Part shown: positions 41,397-50,384 of the stretch, piece after piece
Layout: the number at the start of each line of letters is the position of its first letter
Position numbering within the stretch: position 1 is the stretch's first letter
DNA from: Paracoccaceae bacterium
GTDB taxonomy: Bacteria; Pseudomonadota; Alphaproteobacteria; Rhodobacterales; Rhodobacteraceae
Length of the DNA: 64,000 nt
Direction: 5' to 3'
Assembly: GCA_019911965.1 (NCBI GenBank)
Contig: JAIOJF010000040.1
Location: forward strand, 1-64,000
Program-made: the position numbers and the translations under genes
The notes under the pieces: model-generated
Databases searched by the model: none
What the model was told of the DNA's origin: nothing
What the model saw: only the letters and a program-made list of their open reading frames with translations

Positions 41397-44198
41397 ATGT
41401 CGCTCAATACGCTCGCCTGCAAGGCTCCGATTCCCCATGAACCCGAACGCGGTGCCGAGGCGGCGGCGCTGTTCGGGCGTGCGCCTGAAAACGTTTCCGC
41501 CCTGATCGCCGGTGTGGCCGGATGTTCGCCTTACTTGCGCGGCCTGATCGGGCGCGAGGCGGAATGGCTGGCGAACGTGCTGGATACCGATCCCGATCAG
41601 GTGCTGGCGGATATCCTTGCCGCCGTGCGCCGCGATTCGATCGACATTCTGGGCCGTGACCTGAGGCAGGCCAAGCGCCGACTTGCGCTATATACTGCGC
41701 TGGCCGATTGCGGCGGTGTCTGGCCCTTGGGCAAGGTGACCAATGCCCTGACTGACCTCGCCGATTTCGCGGTGCAGGCGACGCTCGATGCGCTGCTGGC
41801 GGCGGAACTGGCGCGCGGCAAGCTGCCCGGCTGCACCGAGGCCGATCTTGCCACTGCCTGCGGTATGGTGGTGCTGGCGATGGGCAAGATGGGGGCGGGC
41901 GAGCTGAATTATTCCTCCGATATCGACCTGATCGTGCTGTTCGACGAGGCCCGCCATGCCGAGCGCGATTTTGACGATATCCGCGAACGCTTCATCCGGG
42001 TCACCCGGCGGATGGCGAAAATCCTGTCGGATGTCACCGGGGATGGCTATGTCTTCCGCACCGATCTCAGGCTGCGCCCCGATCCGTCGGTCACGCCGGT
42101 CTGTTTGTCGATGGGCGCGGCGGAGCGCTATTACGAAAGCGTCGGGCGCACCTGGGAACGCGCGGCCTATATCAAGGCGCGGCCCTGTGCCGGTGATCTG
42201 GCGGCGGGCTGGGCGTTTCTGGACACCCTGCGCCCGTTCGTCTGGCGCAAGCATCTGGATTATGCCGCCATTCAGGACGCCCACGACATGCGCCTGCGCA
42301 TCCGCGAGCACAAGGGGCTTGGCGGCAGGATCACGCTGCCCGGCCACAACATGAAGCTGGGCCGGGGCGGTATCCGCGAGATCGAGTTTTTCACCCAGAC
42401 CCGGCAGATCATCGCCGGGGGCCGCGATCCTGACCTGAGGAGCCGCGAGACTCTGGCCGGGCTGGACATGCTGGCGGCCAAGGGCTGGATTTCGCCCTTG
42501 GTGGCCGAGACGCTGGCGGCGGCCTATATCGCGCATCGCACCACTGAACACCGCATCCAGATGCTCGCCGATGCCCAGACCCATGATCTGCCCGGTGCCG
42601 GTGATCCGATGCTGAGGCTGGCGCATTTCTGCGGCTTCCCCACGCTGGCAGCGTTTCAGGGCGATCTGATCCCGCGTCTGGAAAAGGTGCACGAGCTGAC
42701 CGAAAGCTTCTTCGCCCCCGAAGCCGGGGCCGCGTCCGAGGACATGCCCGACATCACGCCCGCGATGCGCAGCACGATCGACAAATGGCGCAGCCTGCCG
42801 GCCCTCAGGACCGCGCGCGCCAACGAGATTTTCCGCCGCCTGTTGCCGGTGATCCTGAAGCAGGTACTGAAAACCGCCAACCCTGAGGAAACCCTGAACC
42901 AGTTCGACGGCTTTCTGGGGGGATTGCCAGCGGGCGTGCAATTGTTCTCGTTGTTCGAGGCCAATCCGCAACTTGTTGAATTGCTGGTGGATATCTGCGG
43001 CTCGGCCCCCTCGTTGGCCCGCTACCTGTCGCGCAATGCGCAAGTGTTCGATGGCGTCATCGGCGGCACGTTCTTCCAGCCTTTGCCATCGGCGGGCGAC
43101 ATGGCGCAGGACCTCGCGGCACGGCTGGACGGGATTGACGATTACGAGACCCAGTTGAACACGCTCCGGCGCTGGATGAAGGAACTGCATTTCCGCATCG
43201 GCGTTCTGCATCTGAAAGGCATGATCGGCAGCGAACAGGCCGGTCGCCATTATGCCGATCTGGCCGGTGCGGTGCTGCGCGCCCTGCTGCGCCCGGTGGC
43301 GGCAGAGTTTTCGCGCCGCCACGGTGCGCCGCCGGGCAGGGGGGCGATGGTGCTGGGCATGGGCTCGCTCGGGGCGGAAAGCCTGACGGCGACCTCGGAT
43401 CTGGATGTGATCGTGATCTATGATGCCGATGGCGCGGAGAAGTCCGACGGCAAGCGCCCGCTGCCGGTCACAACCTATTATGCCCGCCTGACACAGGCGC
43501 TGGTGACGGCGCTGACCTCGCAGATGGCCGAGGGGCGGCTTTACGAGGTGGACATGCGGCTGCGCCCGTCGGGGCGCAAGGGGCCGGTAGCAACGCCCCT
43601 GAGCGGCTTCATGAACTATCAGCGATCCGAGGCCTGGACCTGGGAGCATCTGGCGCTGACCCGCGCGCGCGCCATTGCCGGGCCACGCGCCTTGTGCGAC
43701 GCGATTGAAACCTTCCGGCGCGAGTTGATCGCGGCCCCGCGCGAGGCGGCGAAAATCCTGACCGATACCGCCGAGATGCGCGACCGCCTGTCCGACGCCG
43801 CGGATCGCAGCCGTGTCGGCGATATCTGGGAAGCCAAGCTGGGCCCGGGCCGGATGCTGGATATCGAATTGCTGGCGCAGGCCGCCGCGCTTCTGACCGG
43901 CAGCCCGGAACGCGCGGTCGCGGCGCAGCTTGACGGCGGCATCCGGCTCGGCTGGTATGACGAGGCCGGGGCGGCGATGCTGCGCGATGCCTATGCCAGG
44001 CTGTCGCGGATGCAGCAGATCGGTCGGCTGATGGTTGAAGGTCGTCTGGACCCGGCGGAAATCGGGCGCGGCGGCTGCAAATTGCTGCTGGCGGAAACCG
44101 GCGCGGCCTCGCTGGCGGAACTGGAAACCGAACTGGCCGGGGCGCAGGTGCAGGTGGCCGGGATGATCGACGCCATTCTGGGGCGCAAACCGCAATAG
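41397..44198 (+). CDS. glnE: Bifunctional glutamine synthetase adenylyltransferase/deadenylase
   Basis: GlnE adds and removes AMP on glutamine synthetase according to the PII signal. The 933 residues show two nucleotidyltransferase halves. The first has AMGKMGAGELNYSSDIDLI near residue 160 and DLRLRPDPS. The second has LGMGSLGAESLTATSDLDVIV near residue 650 and EVDMRLRPSGRKGPVAT. The helical linker has KLGRGGIREIEFFTQ. The start ATG 41397 is the second of two close Mets (41385 possible). It is followed by the 90-residue unknown gene. Confidence 0.95.
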   Translation: MSLNTLACKAPIPHEPERGAEAAALFGRAPENVSALIAGVAGCSPYLRGLIGREAEWLANVLDTDPDQVLADILAAVRRDSIDILGRDLRQAKRRLALYTALADCGGVWPLGKVTNALTDLADFAVQATLDALLAAELARGKLPGCTEADLATACGMVVLAMGKMGAGELNYSSDIDLIVLFDEARHAERDFDDIRERFIRVTRRMAKILSDVTGDGYVFRTDLRLRPDPSVTPVCLSMGAAERYYESVGRTWERAAYIKARPCAGDLAAGWAFLDTLRPFVWRKHLDYAAIQDAHDMRLRIREHKGLGGRITLPGHNMKLGRGGIREIEFFTQTRQIIAGGRDPDLRSRETLAGLDMLAAKGWISPLVAETLAAAYIAHRTTEHRIQMLADAQTHDLPGAGDPMLRLAHFCGFPTLAAFQGDLIPRLEKVHELTESFFAPEAGAASEDMPDITPAMRSTIDKWRSLPALRTARANEIFRRLLPVILKQVLKTANPEETLNQFDGFLGGLPAGVQLFSLFEANPQLVELLVDICGSAPSLARYLSRNAQVFDGVIGGTFFQPLPSAGDMAQDLAARLDGIDDYETQLNTLRRWMKELHFRIGVLHLKGMIGSEQAGRHYADLAGAVLRALLRPVAAEFSRRHGAPPGRGAMVLGMGSLGAESLTATSDLDVIVIYDADGAEKSDGKRPLPVTTYYARLTQALVTALTSQMAEGRLYEVDMRLRPSGRKGPVATPLSGFMNYQRSEAWTWEHLALTRARAIAGPRALCDAIETFRRELIAAPREAAKILTDTAEMRDRLSDAADRSRVGDIWEAKLGPGRMLDIELLAQAAALLTGSPERAVAAQLDGGIRLGWYDEAGAAMLRDAYARLSRMQQIGRLMVEGRLDPAEIGRGGCKLLLAETGAASLAELETELAGAQVQVAGMIDAILGRKPQ

Positions 44199-44274
44199 GA
44201 ATGTCGCGCGGCGATGCGCGGTGCAGGAATTTTCGCCTTTCATGGGGGCAGGGGCCTGAAACGGAGTGGCTGAC

Positions 44275-44547
44275 ATGGGATTGGACAAGGGCGGGCTGGC
44301 GATTGATCCGCGCGGGCTGATCTACGAATCCTACCGAATTGACGGCATCCGGGCCGAGGAATGCCGCTCGATCTTCCTCGACTGGGCGCTTGGCGTGCCG
44401 ATGGGCGACGACCTGCAGGCGGCTTTACGCGAATTGCAGGCGGTCTATGCCGACAAGGCCCCCGACCATCCGATGAGCGCGATCATCCGCGACGGCCTGC
44501 AAAAGGCCAGCCCCACCGGGCGGCGGCGCGGGCGCAGCCGTGGCTGA
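44275..44547 (+). CDS. Conserved small protein of unknown function (90 aa)
   Basis: The protein has an N-terminal half ending IYESYRIDGIRAEECRSIFLDWAL, then a helical region and a basic Arg-rich tail (TGRRRGRSRG). GGAG lies 8 bases before ATG 44275; GTG 44266 is also possible. It lies between glnE and prfA. I do not recognise a family by sequence. The acidic-helical body with a basic tail suggests a small cytosolic protein that may bind RNA or another protein, but this is a guess. Codon use is like that of its neighbours. Confidence 0.75.
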   Translation: MGLDKGGLAIDPRGLIYESYRIDGIRAEECRSIFLDWALGVPMGDDLQAALRELQAVYADKAPDHPMSAIIRDGLQKASPTGRRRGRSRG

Positions 44548-44593
44548 CGCTTTCGCTTGACCTTGGGCCCCGGTTACAGGCACATCCCGCCCC

Positions 44594-45649
44594 ATGATCC
44601 CGATCGAAAAACTGCAACAGATTACGGAACGCTTCGGCTATCTGGAGGCCAGACTGGCCGAAGGCGGCGGCGATGCGGATTTTGCCGCGCTGTCGCGCGA
44701 ATATGCCGAACTTAAGCCGGTGGTGGACCAGATCGCGGCCTACAAAGGCCTGATCCGCGATATCAAGGCCGCCGATGCCATGCTGGCCGATCCCGAAATG
44801 CGCGGCCTTGCAGCCGAGGAACTGGCTGTGCTGAATGACGCCCTGCCCGAGGCGGAACATGCGCTGCAACTGACGTTGTTGCCAAAGGATGCCGCCGACA
44901 AGCGCCCCGCCATCATCGAAATCCGCGCCGGCACCGGCGGTGACGAGGCGGCCCTGTTCGCTGCCGATCTGCTGCGCATGTATCAGCGACTGGCGGAACG
45001 CTCGGGCTGGGGCATGGAGATCATCTCGGAAACCGCAACGGAACTCGGCGGCTACAAGGAAGTGATCGCCAATGTCACCGGCGACAACGTGTTCGCGCGG
45101 CTGAAATTTGAAAGCGGCGTGCACCGGGTGCAACGGGTGCCGACCACCGAAAGCGGCGGGCGGGTGCATACGTCGGCGGCCACGGTAGCGGTGTTGCCGG
45201 AAGCCGAGGACGTGGATATCGACATTCCCGCCAGCGATATCCGCATTGATACGATGCGTGCCTCGGGGGCCGGTGGCCAGCATGTGAACACCACCGATTC
45301 GGCGGTCCGCATCACCCATATTCCGACCGGCATCATGGTGGTGTCGTCGGAAAAATCGCAGCATCGCAACCGCGAGATTGCCATGCAGGTGCTGCGCACG
45401 CGGCTATACGATCTGGAACGCCAGAAAGCGGATGACGAACGCGCCGCCACCCGCAAGGGGCAGGTCGGCTCGGGCGACCGGTCCGAACGCATCCGCACCT
45501 ATAATTTCCCGCAAGGCCGGCTGACCGATCATCGCATCAACCTGACGCTCTACAAGCTCGATCAGGTGATGCAGGGCGATCTGGACGAGGTGATCGACGC
45601 GCTGATCGCTGACGATCAGGCAAGCCGCCTGGCCGAGATGGCGCTGTGA
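44594..45649 (+). CDS. prfA: Peptide chain release factor 1
   Basis: RF1 reads UAA and UAG and triggers peptide release. The 351 residues carry [15 protein letters not shown] near residue 114, the codon-reading region [18 protein letters not shown], and the catalytic GGQ (residues 227-229) in [18 protein letters not shown]. The start ATG 44594 is normal for the family. The stop overlaps the prmC start by four bases, linking the factor to the enzyme that methylates its GGQ Gln. Confidence 0.96.
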   Translation: MIPIEKLQQITERFGYLEARLAEGGGDADFAALSREYAELKPVVDQIAAYKGLIRDIKAADAMLADPEMRGLAAEELAVLNDALPEAEHALQLTLLPKDAADKRPAIIEIRAGTGGDEAALFAADLLRMYQRLAERSGWGMEIISETATELGGYKEVIANVTGDNVFARLKFESGVHRVQRVPTTESGGRVHTSAATVAVLPEAEDVDIDIPASDIRIDTMRASGAGGQHVNTTDSAVRITHIPTGIMVVSSEKSQHRNREIAMQVLRTRLYDLERQKADDERAATRKGQVGSGDRSERIRTYNFPQGRLTDHRINLTLYKLDQVMQGDLDEVIDALIADDQASRLAEMAL

Positions 45650-46482
45650 GCACGATCGCGGCGGCGCTGGCCTCGGCGGTGGCGGAATTGCGCGCCGGTG
45701 GCATCGACAATGCGCCGGGAGATGCCCGCCGGCTGATGGCACATGCGCTGGGGATCGCGCCGGATCGCCTGACGCTGGCGCTGCCGGAGCCGGTGACGCC
45801 CGATATGCTGGCGCGGCTGGATCGCGCCATGAAGGACCGGCTGGAGCGCAAGCCGGTATCGCATATCCTTGGCTACCGGCAATTCTGGGGCCGGGATTTC
45901 AAGGTGAGCCCGGCGGTGCTGGACCCGCGCCCGGAAACCGAAACCCTGATCGCGGCGGCGCTTGCGGGGCCGTTTTCACGGGTGCTCGATCTTGGCACCG
46001 GCAGCGGCTGCATCCTGCTGACATTGCTGGCCGAGCGTGCCGGGGCCACCGGCACAGGTGCCGATATCAGCAGTGACGCGCTGGCGGTGGCGGTGGAAAA
46101 CCGCGCCGCGCTGGGGCTGGACGACCGCGCCGTGCTGGTGCAATCGGACTGGTTCACCAGCCTCGCGGGCCGGTTCGATCTGATCGTATCCAATCCGCCC
46201 TATATCGCGCTGCCGGAGATGGCCGGTCTTGCACCCGAAGTGCTGCGTTGGGAGCCGATGATGGCGCTGACGCCGGGTCCCGGCGGGCTGGAAGCCTATC
46301 GTGCGATTGCTGCAGGGATTTTGCCGTACCTCATGCCCGGCGGGCGCGTATTGCTGGAAACCGGGCCGACGCAGGCGGATGCGGTTGCAGAGATGTTCGC
46401 AGGCGAAAGGCTGGACCCGGTGGCGCTGCACAAGGATATGGATGGCCGCGACCGGGTCGTCGAATTGCGGCGAAGGGCCTGA
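45646..46482 (+). CDS. prmC: Release factor glutamine methyltransferase PrmC (HemK)
   Basis: PrmC methylates the Gln of the GGQ motif in RF1 and RF2. The 278 residues have an N-terminal helical domain ending [16 protein letters not shown] near residue 73. The SAM domain follows with [13 protein letters not shown] near residue 111, GADISSDAL, and the substrate motif [10 protein letters not shown] near residue 182. The start is GTG 45646, overlapping the prfA stop, which is the usual operon pairing. Length is normal. Confidence 0.94.
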   Translation: MSTIAAALASAVAELRAGGIDNAPGDARRLMAHALGIAPDRLTLALPEPVTPDMLARLDRAMKDRLERKPVSHILGYRQFWGRDFKVSPAVLDPRPETETLIAAALAGPFSRVLDLGTGSGCILLTLLAERAGATGTGADISSDALAVAVENRAALGLDDRAVLVQSDWFTSLAGRFDLIVSNPPYIALPEMAGLAPEVLRWEPMMALTPGPGGLEAYRAIAAGILPYLMPGGRVLLETGPTQADAVAEMFAGERLDPVALHKDMDGRDRVVELRRRA

Positions 46483-46552
46483 TTTCCTGCACCAATTACT
46501 GGTATTTCTGCCAAAATGACCGGAAAAGCGCCAAAGCAAGTGGGTTTTGGGC

Positions 46553-46580
46553 TTGTCTTGATCGAAACCGCCTGTATAGG
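46553..46580 (+). promoter_or_regulatory. Predicted promoter of the DUF4167 gene
   Basis: TTGTCT (46553-46558) and TATAGG (46575-46580) are 16 bp apart, about 145 bp upstream of the DUF4167 start. The rest of the 242-bp gap after prmC shows no gene or strong hairpin. Confidence 0.4.
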
Positions 46581-46724
46581 GTGTGGCGCAGCGGTTGATT
46601 GATCCCGGATGGCATCTCGCCCGCTCAAGAGTTCTCGAACAGTAAACACGGGACATTGCAGGGCTACCCTGCCGCCATATCAGACCTAAATCCCGAATTG
46701 CCCGAACGGGCGGAAACAGGAAAC

Positions 46725-47276
46725 ATGAGATCGTCGAACAAATCGCGCTCGCGCAACAAGAATCAGAACCAGAATCGCCGGCCAACGGCCAATGTGGTCA
46801 ACCGGGTATTTGATTCCTCAGGTCCCGAAGGCAAGGTTCGCGGCACTCCGCAGCAGATCATCGACAAGTATCAGGCGCTGGCACGCGATGCGCAATTGTC
46901 GGGTGACCGGGTGGCGGCGGAAAATTTCCTGCAGCATTCCGAACATTACGTGCGCCTGCTGAACGAGGCGATGCAGGAACAGAATGCCCGCCGCGAACAG
47001 CAGGAAGCGCAACAATTGCAGCAGCAACAGGCCCAGCAGCGCCGCGAGGCCGAGGCGAGGGCGAATGCCGATTCCCAGGGATCGGATCAGCCGGATGTCG
47101 CTCCTTCGCCCCTGGCTGCCGGTGACGAGGCCGACAGCAATCTGGTCGAAACCCCGGAAAGCAGCAACCAGCCGCGCAAGCGCAAGCCGCGCAGCCGCCC
47201 CTCGCCGGTGAAATCTGAAAACCCTGACAACGAGGCAGCGCCGCAGCCGGTTCATCAGGACAGCGCAGCCAAGTAA
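46725..47276 (+). CDS. DUF4167 domain protein (RNA-binding-like, disordered)
   Basis: The 183 residues begin MRSSNKSRSRNKN-QNQNRR, a basic Asn/Arg-rich start, then VVNRVFDSSGPEGKVRGTPQQIIDKYQALARDAQLSGDRVAAENFLQHSEHYVRLLNEA in two blocks: the DUF4167 core of alphaproteobacteria. The rest is Gln-rich and low complexity, with a basic Pro/Arg tail. The basic N-terminus suggests binding to nucleic acid, but the role is not known to me. The ATG 46725 start gives the standard core. It is convergent with rsmA. Confidence 0.85.
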   Translation: MRSSNKSRSRNKNQNQNRRPTANVVNRVFDSSGPEGKVRGTPQQIIDKYQALARDAQLSGDRVAAENFLQHSEHYVRLLNEAMQEQNARREQQEAQQLQQQQAQQRREAEARANADSQGSDQPDVAPSPLAAGDEADSNLVETPESSNQPRKRKPRSRPSPVKSENPDNEAAPQPVHQDSAAK

Positions 47277-47297
47277 GGCGGCTTTCCGCCCTGAGCG

Positions 47298-48143
47298 TTA
47301 CGCGCGGCGATCCAGTTCCCGCGCCAGCGCACAAAACCCTTCGATCGACACGTTTTCCGCCCGCTCGGTCGGGGCGATGCCCGATTGTTCAAGGATCGCC
47401 TCGATATCGGCCGACAGGCCCTTCAGGCTGGATCGCAGCATCTTGCGGCGCTGGTTGAAGGCGGTGGCGACAACGCGGGTCAGCGTGGCCTCGTTGGCCG
47501 GATGCAGCATCTCGGTGCGCCGGGTGATGTGCACCACCGCCGAGGTGACTTTCGGCGGCGGGGTAAAGGCCTGCGGCGAAATCTCCATCACGATCCGCGC
47601 CTCCGCGCGCCACTGGGTCAGGATCGACAGCCGCCCATAGGCCTTCGATCCCGGTGCCGCGACGATGCGTTCGGCTACTTCCTTCTGGAACATCAGCGTC
47701 AGGCTGTCCCAGAATGGCGGCCAGGTCCGGGGCGTCAGCCAGCGGATCAGCAATTCGGTGCCGACATTATAGGGCAGGTTGGCCACCACACGCACCGGCG
47801 CCTGCAGATGGCCGGATATGTCGATATCCAGCGCATCACCCTCGATCACCTGCAACCGGTGCGGGTAGTGCGCCGCGATATCGGCCAGGATCGGCAGGCA
47901 GCGCGCGTCCTTTTCCACCGCCAGCACCTTTCGCGCCCCTTCATGCAGCAAGGCCCGCGTCAGCCCGCCCGGACCGGGGCCGATTTCCAGAATATCCGAA
48001 CCGGCCAGATCACCGGCCTGCCGGGCGATCCGGGCCGTCAGGTTCAGATCCATCAGGAAGTTCTGCCCAAGGGATTTCCGCGCCGACAGGCCATGCGCGG
48101 CGATCACCTCGCGCAGGGGCGGCAGGCCGTCGATATTGCTCAA
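47298..48143 (-). CDS. rsmA: 16S rRNA dimethyladenosine transferase RsmA (KsgA)
   Basis: RsmA dimethylates two adenines near the 3' end of 16S rRNA as a check on small-subunit assembly. The 281 residues include [16 protein letters not shown] near the N-terminus, the SAM motif [27 protein letters not shown] near residue 118, and the C-terminal region [14 protein letters not shown]. It overlaps pdxA by four bases and closes the lptF to rsmA operon. Confidence 0.95.
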   Translation of the reverse strand: MSNIDGLPPLREVIAAHGLSARKSLGQNFLMDLNLTARIARQAGDLAGSDILEIGPGPGGLTRALLHEGARKVLAVEKDARCLPILADIAAHYPHRLQVIEGDALDIDISGHLQAPVRVVANLPYNVGTELLIRWLTPRTWPPFWDSLTLMFQKEVAERIVAAPGSKAYGRLSILTQWRAEARIVMEISPQAFTPPPKVTSAVVHITRRTEMLHPANEATLTRVVATAFNQRRKMLRSSLKGLSADIEAILEQSGIAPTERAENVSIEGFCALARELDRRA

Positions 48144-49120
48144 GGCGCGCGCCGTTCGGCCATTGTGGCCGCCTGTTTCAGTGCCGCGATCAGGCTGGAC
48201 GGATTGGCGCGGCCCTTGCCGGCGATATCGAGCGCAGTACCATGATCGGGCGAGGTGCGGATGAAGGGCAGGCCCAGCGTGATATTGGTGCCGCCGTGGA
48301 AATCGAGCGTTTTCAGCGGGATCAGGGCCTGATCGTGATACATGCAGATGGCGGCGTCGTATTGGCTTCGGGCCTCGGCGTGGAACATGGTATCGGCGGA
48401 ATGCGGGCCGCTTAGATGCAAGCCTTCGCCTTTTAGCCGTTCGATCAGGGGCGCAATCAGGCTGATTTCCTCAAGCCCCATCGCGCCGCCTTCACCGGCA
48501 TGGGGGTTCAGCCCGGCAATGGCAAGGCGCGGCGCGGCAAGGCCGAAATCGCTGGCAAGGGCGCGGGCGGTAATGCGGATCGTGTCTTCCAGCAGGGCCT
48601 CGGTCAGCCGTATCGGCACCTCGGACAGGGGGATATGGATGGTCACCGGCACCACCCGCAGGCCGGGGGCCGCCAGCATCATTACCGAGCGTGCAACCCC
48701 GCCCAGATGTGCCAGATATTCGGTATGGCCGGGAAAGGCAAAACCGGCCCCGTCCTGCAACGCCTTCTTGTGGATCGGCCCGGTGCATATGGCCGAGGCG
48801 GCACCGCTTTGTACCAGCGAAACTGCCCGGTCGATCACCGCGATGACCGAGGCGGCGTTTTCGGGGTCAGGCTGGCCGGGCCGGTTGGCGGCAGGAAAGG
48901 CATGCGCCAGAAGCGGCAGCGCGCGCCGGCCTGCCTCGATCGCCTCGGCGGGGTCGGTAATGGTGGCGAGCGGTACATTGCCGGGCAGGGCGGCCATATG
49001 CCCGGGATCGGCGATCAGGAAGAACGGCACCTTGCCGCGCAGCACTTGCCATGCCTTAAGCGCCAGTTCAGGGCCGATACCCGCCGGTTCGCCACAGGTC
49101 AGGGCAATCGGGGCGATCAT
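48140..49120 (-). CDS. pdxA: 4-hydroxythreonine-4-phosphate dehydrogenase
   Basis: PdxA oxidises 4-phosphohydroxy-L-threonine in pyridoxal-phosphate synthesis. The 326 residues have [18 protein letters not shown] at the N-terminus, the metal- and substrate-binding [23 protein letters not shown] segment, [14 protein letters not shown] near residue 205, and the final [13 protein letters not shown] region with [25 protein letters not shown] in two stretches. The start ATG 49120 overlaps the surA stop, so the two are translationally coupled. Family and length are normal. Confidence 0.95.
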   Translation of the reverse strand: MIAPIALTCGEPAGIGPELALKAWQVLRGKVPFFLIADPGHMAALPGNVPLATITDPAEAIEAGRRALPLLAHAFPAANRPGQPDPENAASVIAVIDRAVSLVQSGAASAICTGPIHKKALQDGAGFAFPGHTEYLAHLGGVARSVMMLAAPGLRVVPVTIHIPLSEVPIRLTEALLEDTIRITARALASDFGLAAPRLAIAGLNPHAGEGGAMGLEEISLIAPLIERLKGEGLHLSGPHSADTMFHAEARSQYDAAICMYHDQALIPLKTLDFHGGTNITLGLPFIRTSPDHGTALDIAGKGRANPSSLIAALKQAATMAERRAP

Positions 49121-50331
49121 TTCTCGATGATGATGGCGTCGCCCTTCAATTCCTGCAGATAGCCCTTGCCGAACGCCTCCAGCCGCTGGTTGAACAGGGC
49201 AAGGCGCACCTCTTCGCGGTTGCCCTCGGAAATCTGGTTGGTACGTCCGCAAAGCATCAGGAAAACCAGAAACTCGCCATTATCGCCCTGGGTCAGGGCT
49301 GTGGAGACTTCGTTGGCGTCCAGCTTGGCCAGTTCCAGCGCGATATGGCTGGGAACCTTGGCGACAGGCACCACCTGATGGCTGTAATAATCCTCGGGAT
49401 AGGCGGTGGATTTGGCCAGCAGATCGTTGCAGGTATCGACCGAACCGGCCAGTGCCGCGGCGCGCGCCAGCGTTTCCGCGCTACGCCCGCCGGGCAGCAG
49501 CAGGGTTGCATAATCCAGCCCGATGGTGCGGGTGACGATGGTGCGGTTGTCGCGCACGCCGCGTAACTGGAACAGCGCGATGCCCCCTTGAATCTTGATC
49601 GGCGGCGTTACCTGACCGATCCGCATCTTCAGCAATTCCTCGCCCAGATTGCCCGGCAGGTTGCCCGCCGGGAGCCAGTCGGGCATCATGCCGCCATTGT
49701 CGCGCGTCGGCGAGGCCGAGAAGGTCAGCGCCGCCTCCTCGAATTCCGCGAAGCTGGAAATCGAAGTGGACAATTCCATCGCCAGTTCGAATATCTCGTC
49801 CTCGGAGCCGACCTCAAGCGGCAATACGATTTCCGCCAGCAGCACCGAAGCACCGACAGCAATCGTGCCAAGGGCCATCGCGGTGTCCAGTTCTGCCTCG
49901 GTAATGAAGGCCTTGGACTGGAACTTCCCGATCACCACCTTGCGCCAGGTGATGCCGGCATGGATGAAATCGGCGAAGGTTTCCTTTTCAATGCCTTCAG
50001 CCGCGAGGTTTTCCAGAAACTGCTCGGGCGTCAGGCCGGCCCGCTGGGCGTATTCGGCGAAGCCAAGGTTCAGTTCCTCTTCATTGGCCAGCAGGCCCAT
50101 CGAACGGCCGGCCTGAAGGCGCAGCCGGTCGTCGATCAAATCATTCAGGGCCTGCTTGCGAGGGTCGCCGATCATGCCGAGGGCTTCCAGCATCAGGGCG
50201 CGCTGTTCTATCTCGTAATAGGTCACGCCGATGCCGTTGATCGTGACCGCGGCAGAAAACGGGCTTTGCGCGGCGGCATAGCCCGGCAGGACCAGCAGCA
50301 GCATCGAGAACAGGAAGGTTTTCAGCGTCAT
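49117..50331 (-). CDS. surA: SurA-type periplasmic peptidyl-prolyl isomerase/chaperone
   Basis: SurA escorts outer-membrane porins through the periplasm. The 404 residues start with a signal peptide (MTLKTFLFSMLLLVLPGYAA-AQS), then the N-terminal chaperone region VTINGIGVTYYEIEQRALML near residue 31. A parvulin-like stretch around residues 220-270 holds DNGGMMPDWLPAGNLP and PIKIQGGIALFQLRGV. ATG 50346 would add five residues. Only one clear parvulin domain is visible, which is usual for alphaproteobacteria. Position between lptD and pdxA supports the assignment. Confidence 0.82.
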   Translation of the reverse strand: MTLKTFLFSMLLLVLPGYAAAQSPFSAAVTINGIGVTYYEIEQRALMLEALGMIGDPRKQALNDLIDDRLRLQAGRSMGLLANEEELNLGFAEYAQRAGLTPEQFLENLAAEGIEKETFADFIHAGITWRKVVIGKFQSKAFITEAELDTAMALGTIAVGASVLLAEIVLPLEVGSEDEIFELAMELSTSISSFAEFEEAALTFSASPTRDNGGMMPDWLPAGNLPGNLGEELLKMRIGQVTPPIKIQGGIALFQLRGVRDNRTIVTRTIGLDYATLLLPGGRSAETLARAAALAGSVDTCNDLLAKSTAYPEDYYSHQVVPVAKVPSHIALELAKLDANEVSTALTQGDNGEFLVFLMLCGRTNQISEGNREEVRLALFNQRLEAFGKGYLQELKGDAIIIEK

Positions 50332-50384
50332 CAGCACAGGTTCCATAGCGCGGGTCGTCCCCAGTATTCGGCGTGATATGCGGC

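Noticed and set aside
41688-44288. 866-residue minus-strand open frame
   Set aside because: Antisense of glnE; low-complexity shadow product without motifs.
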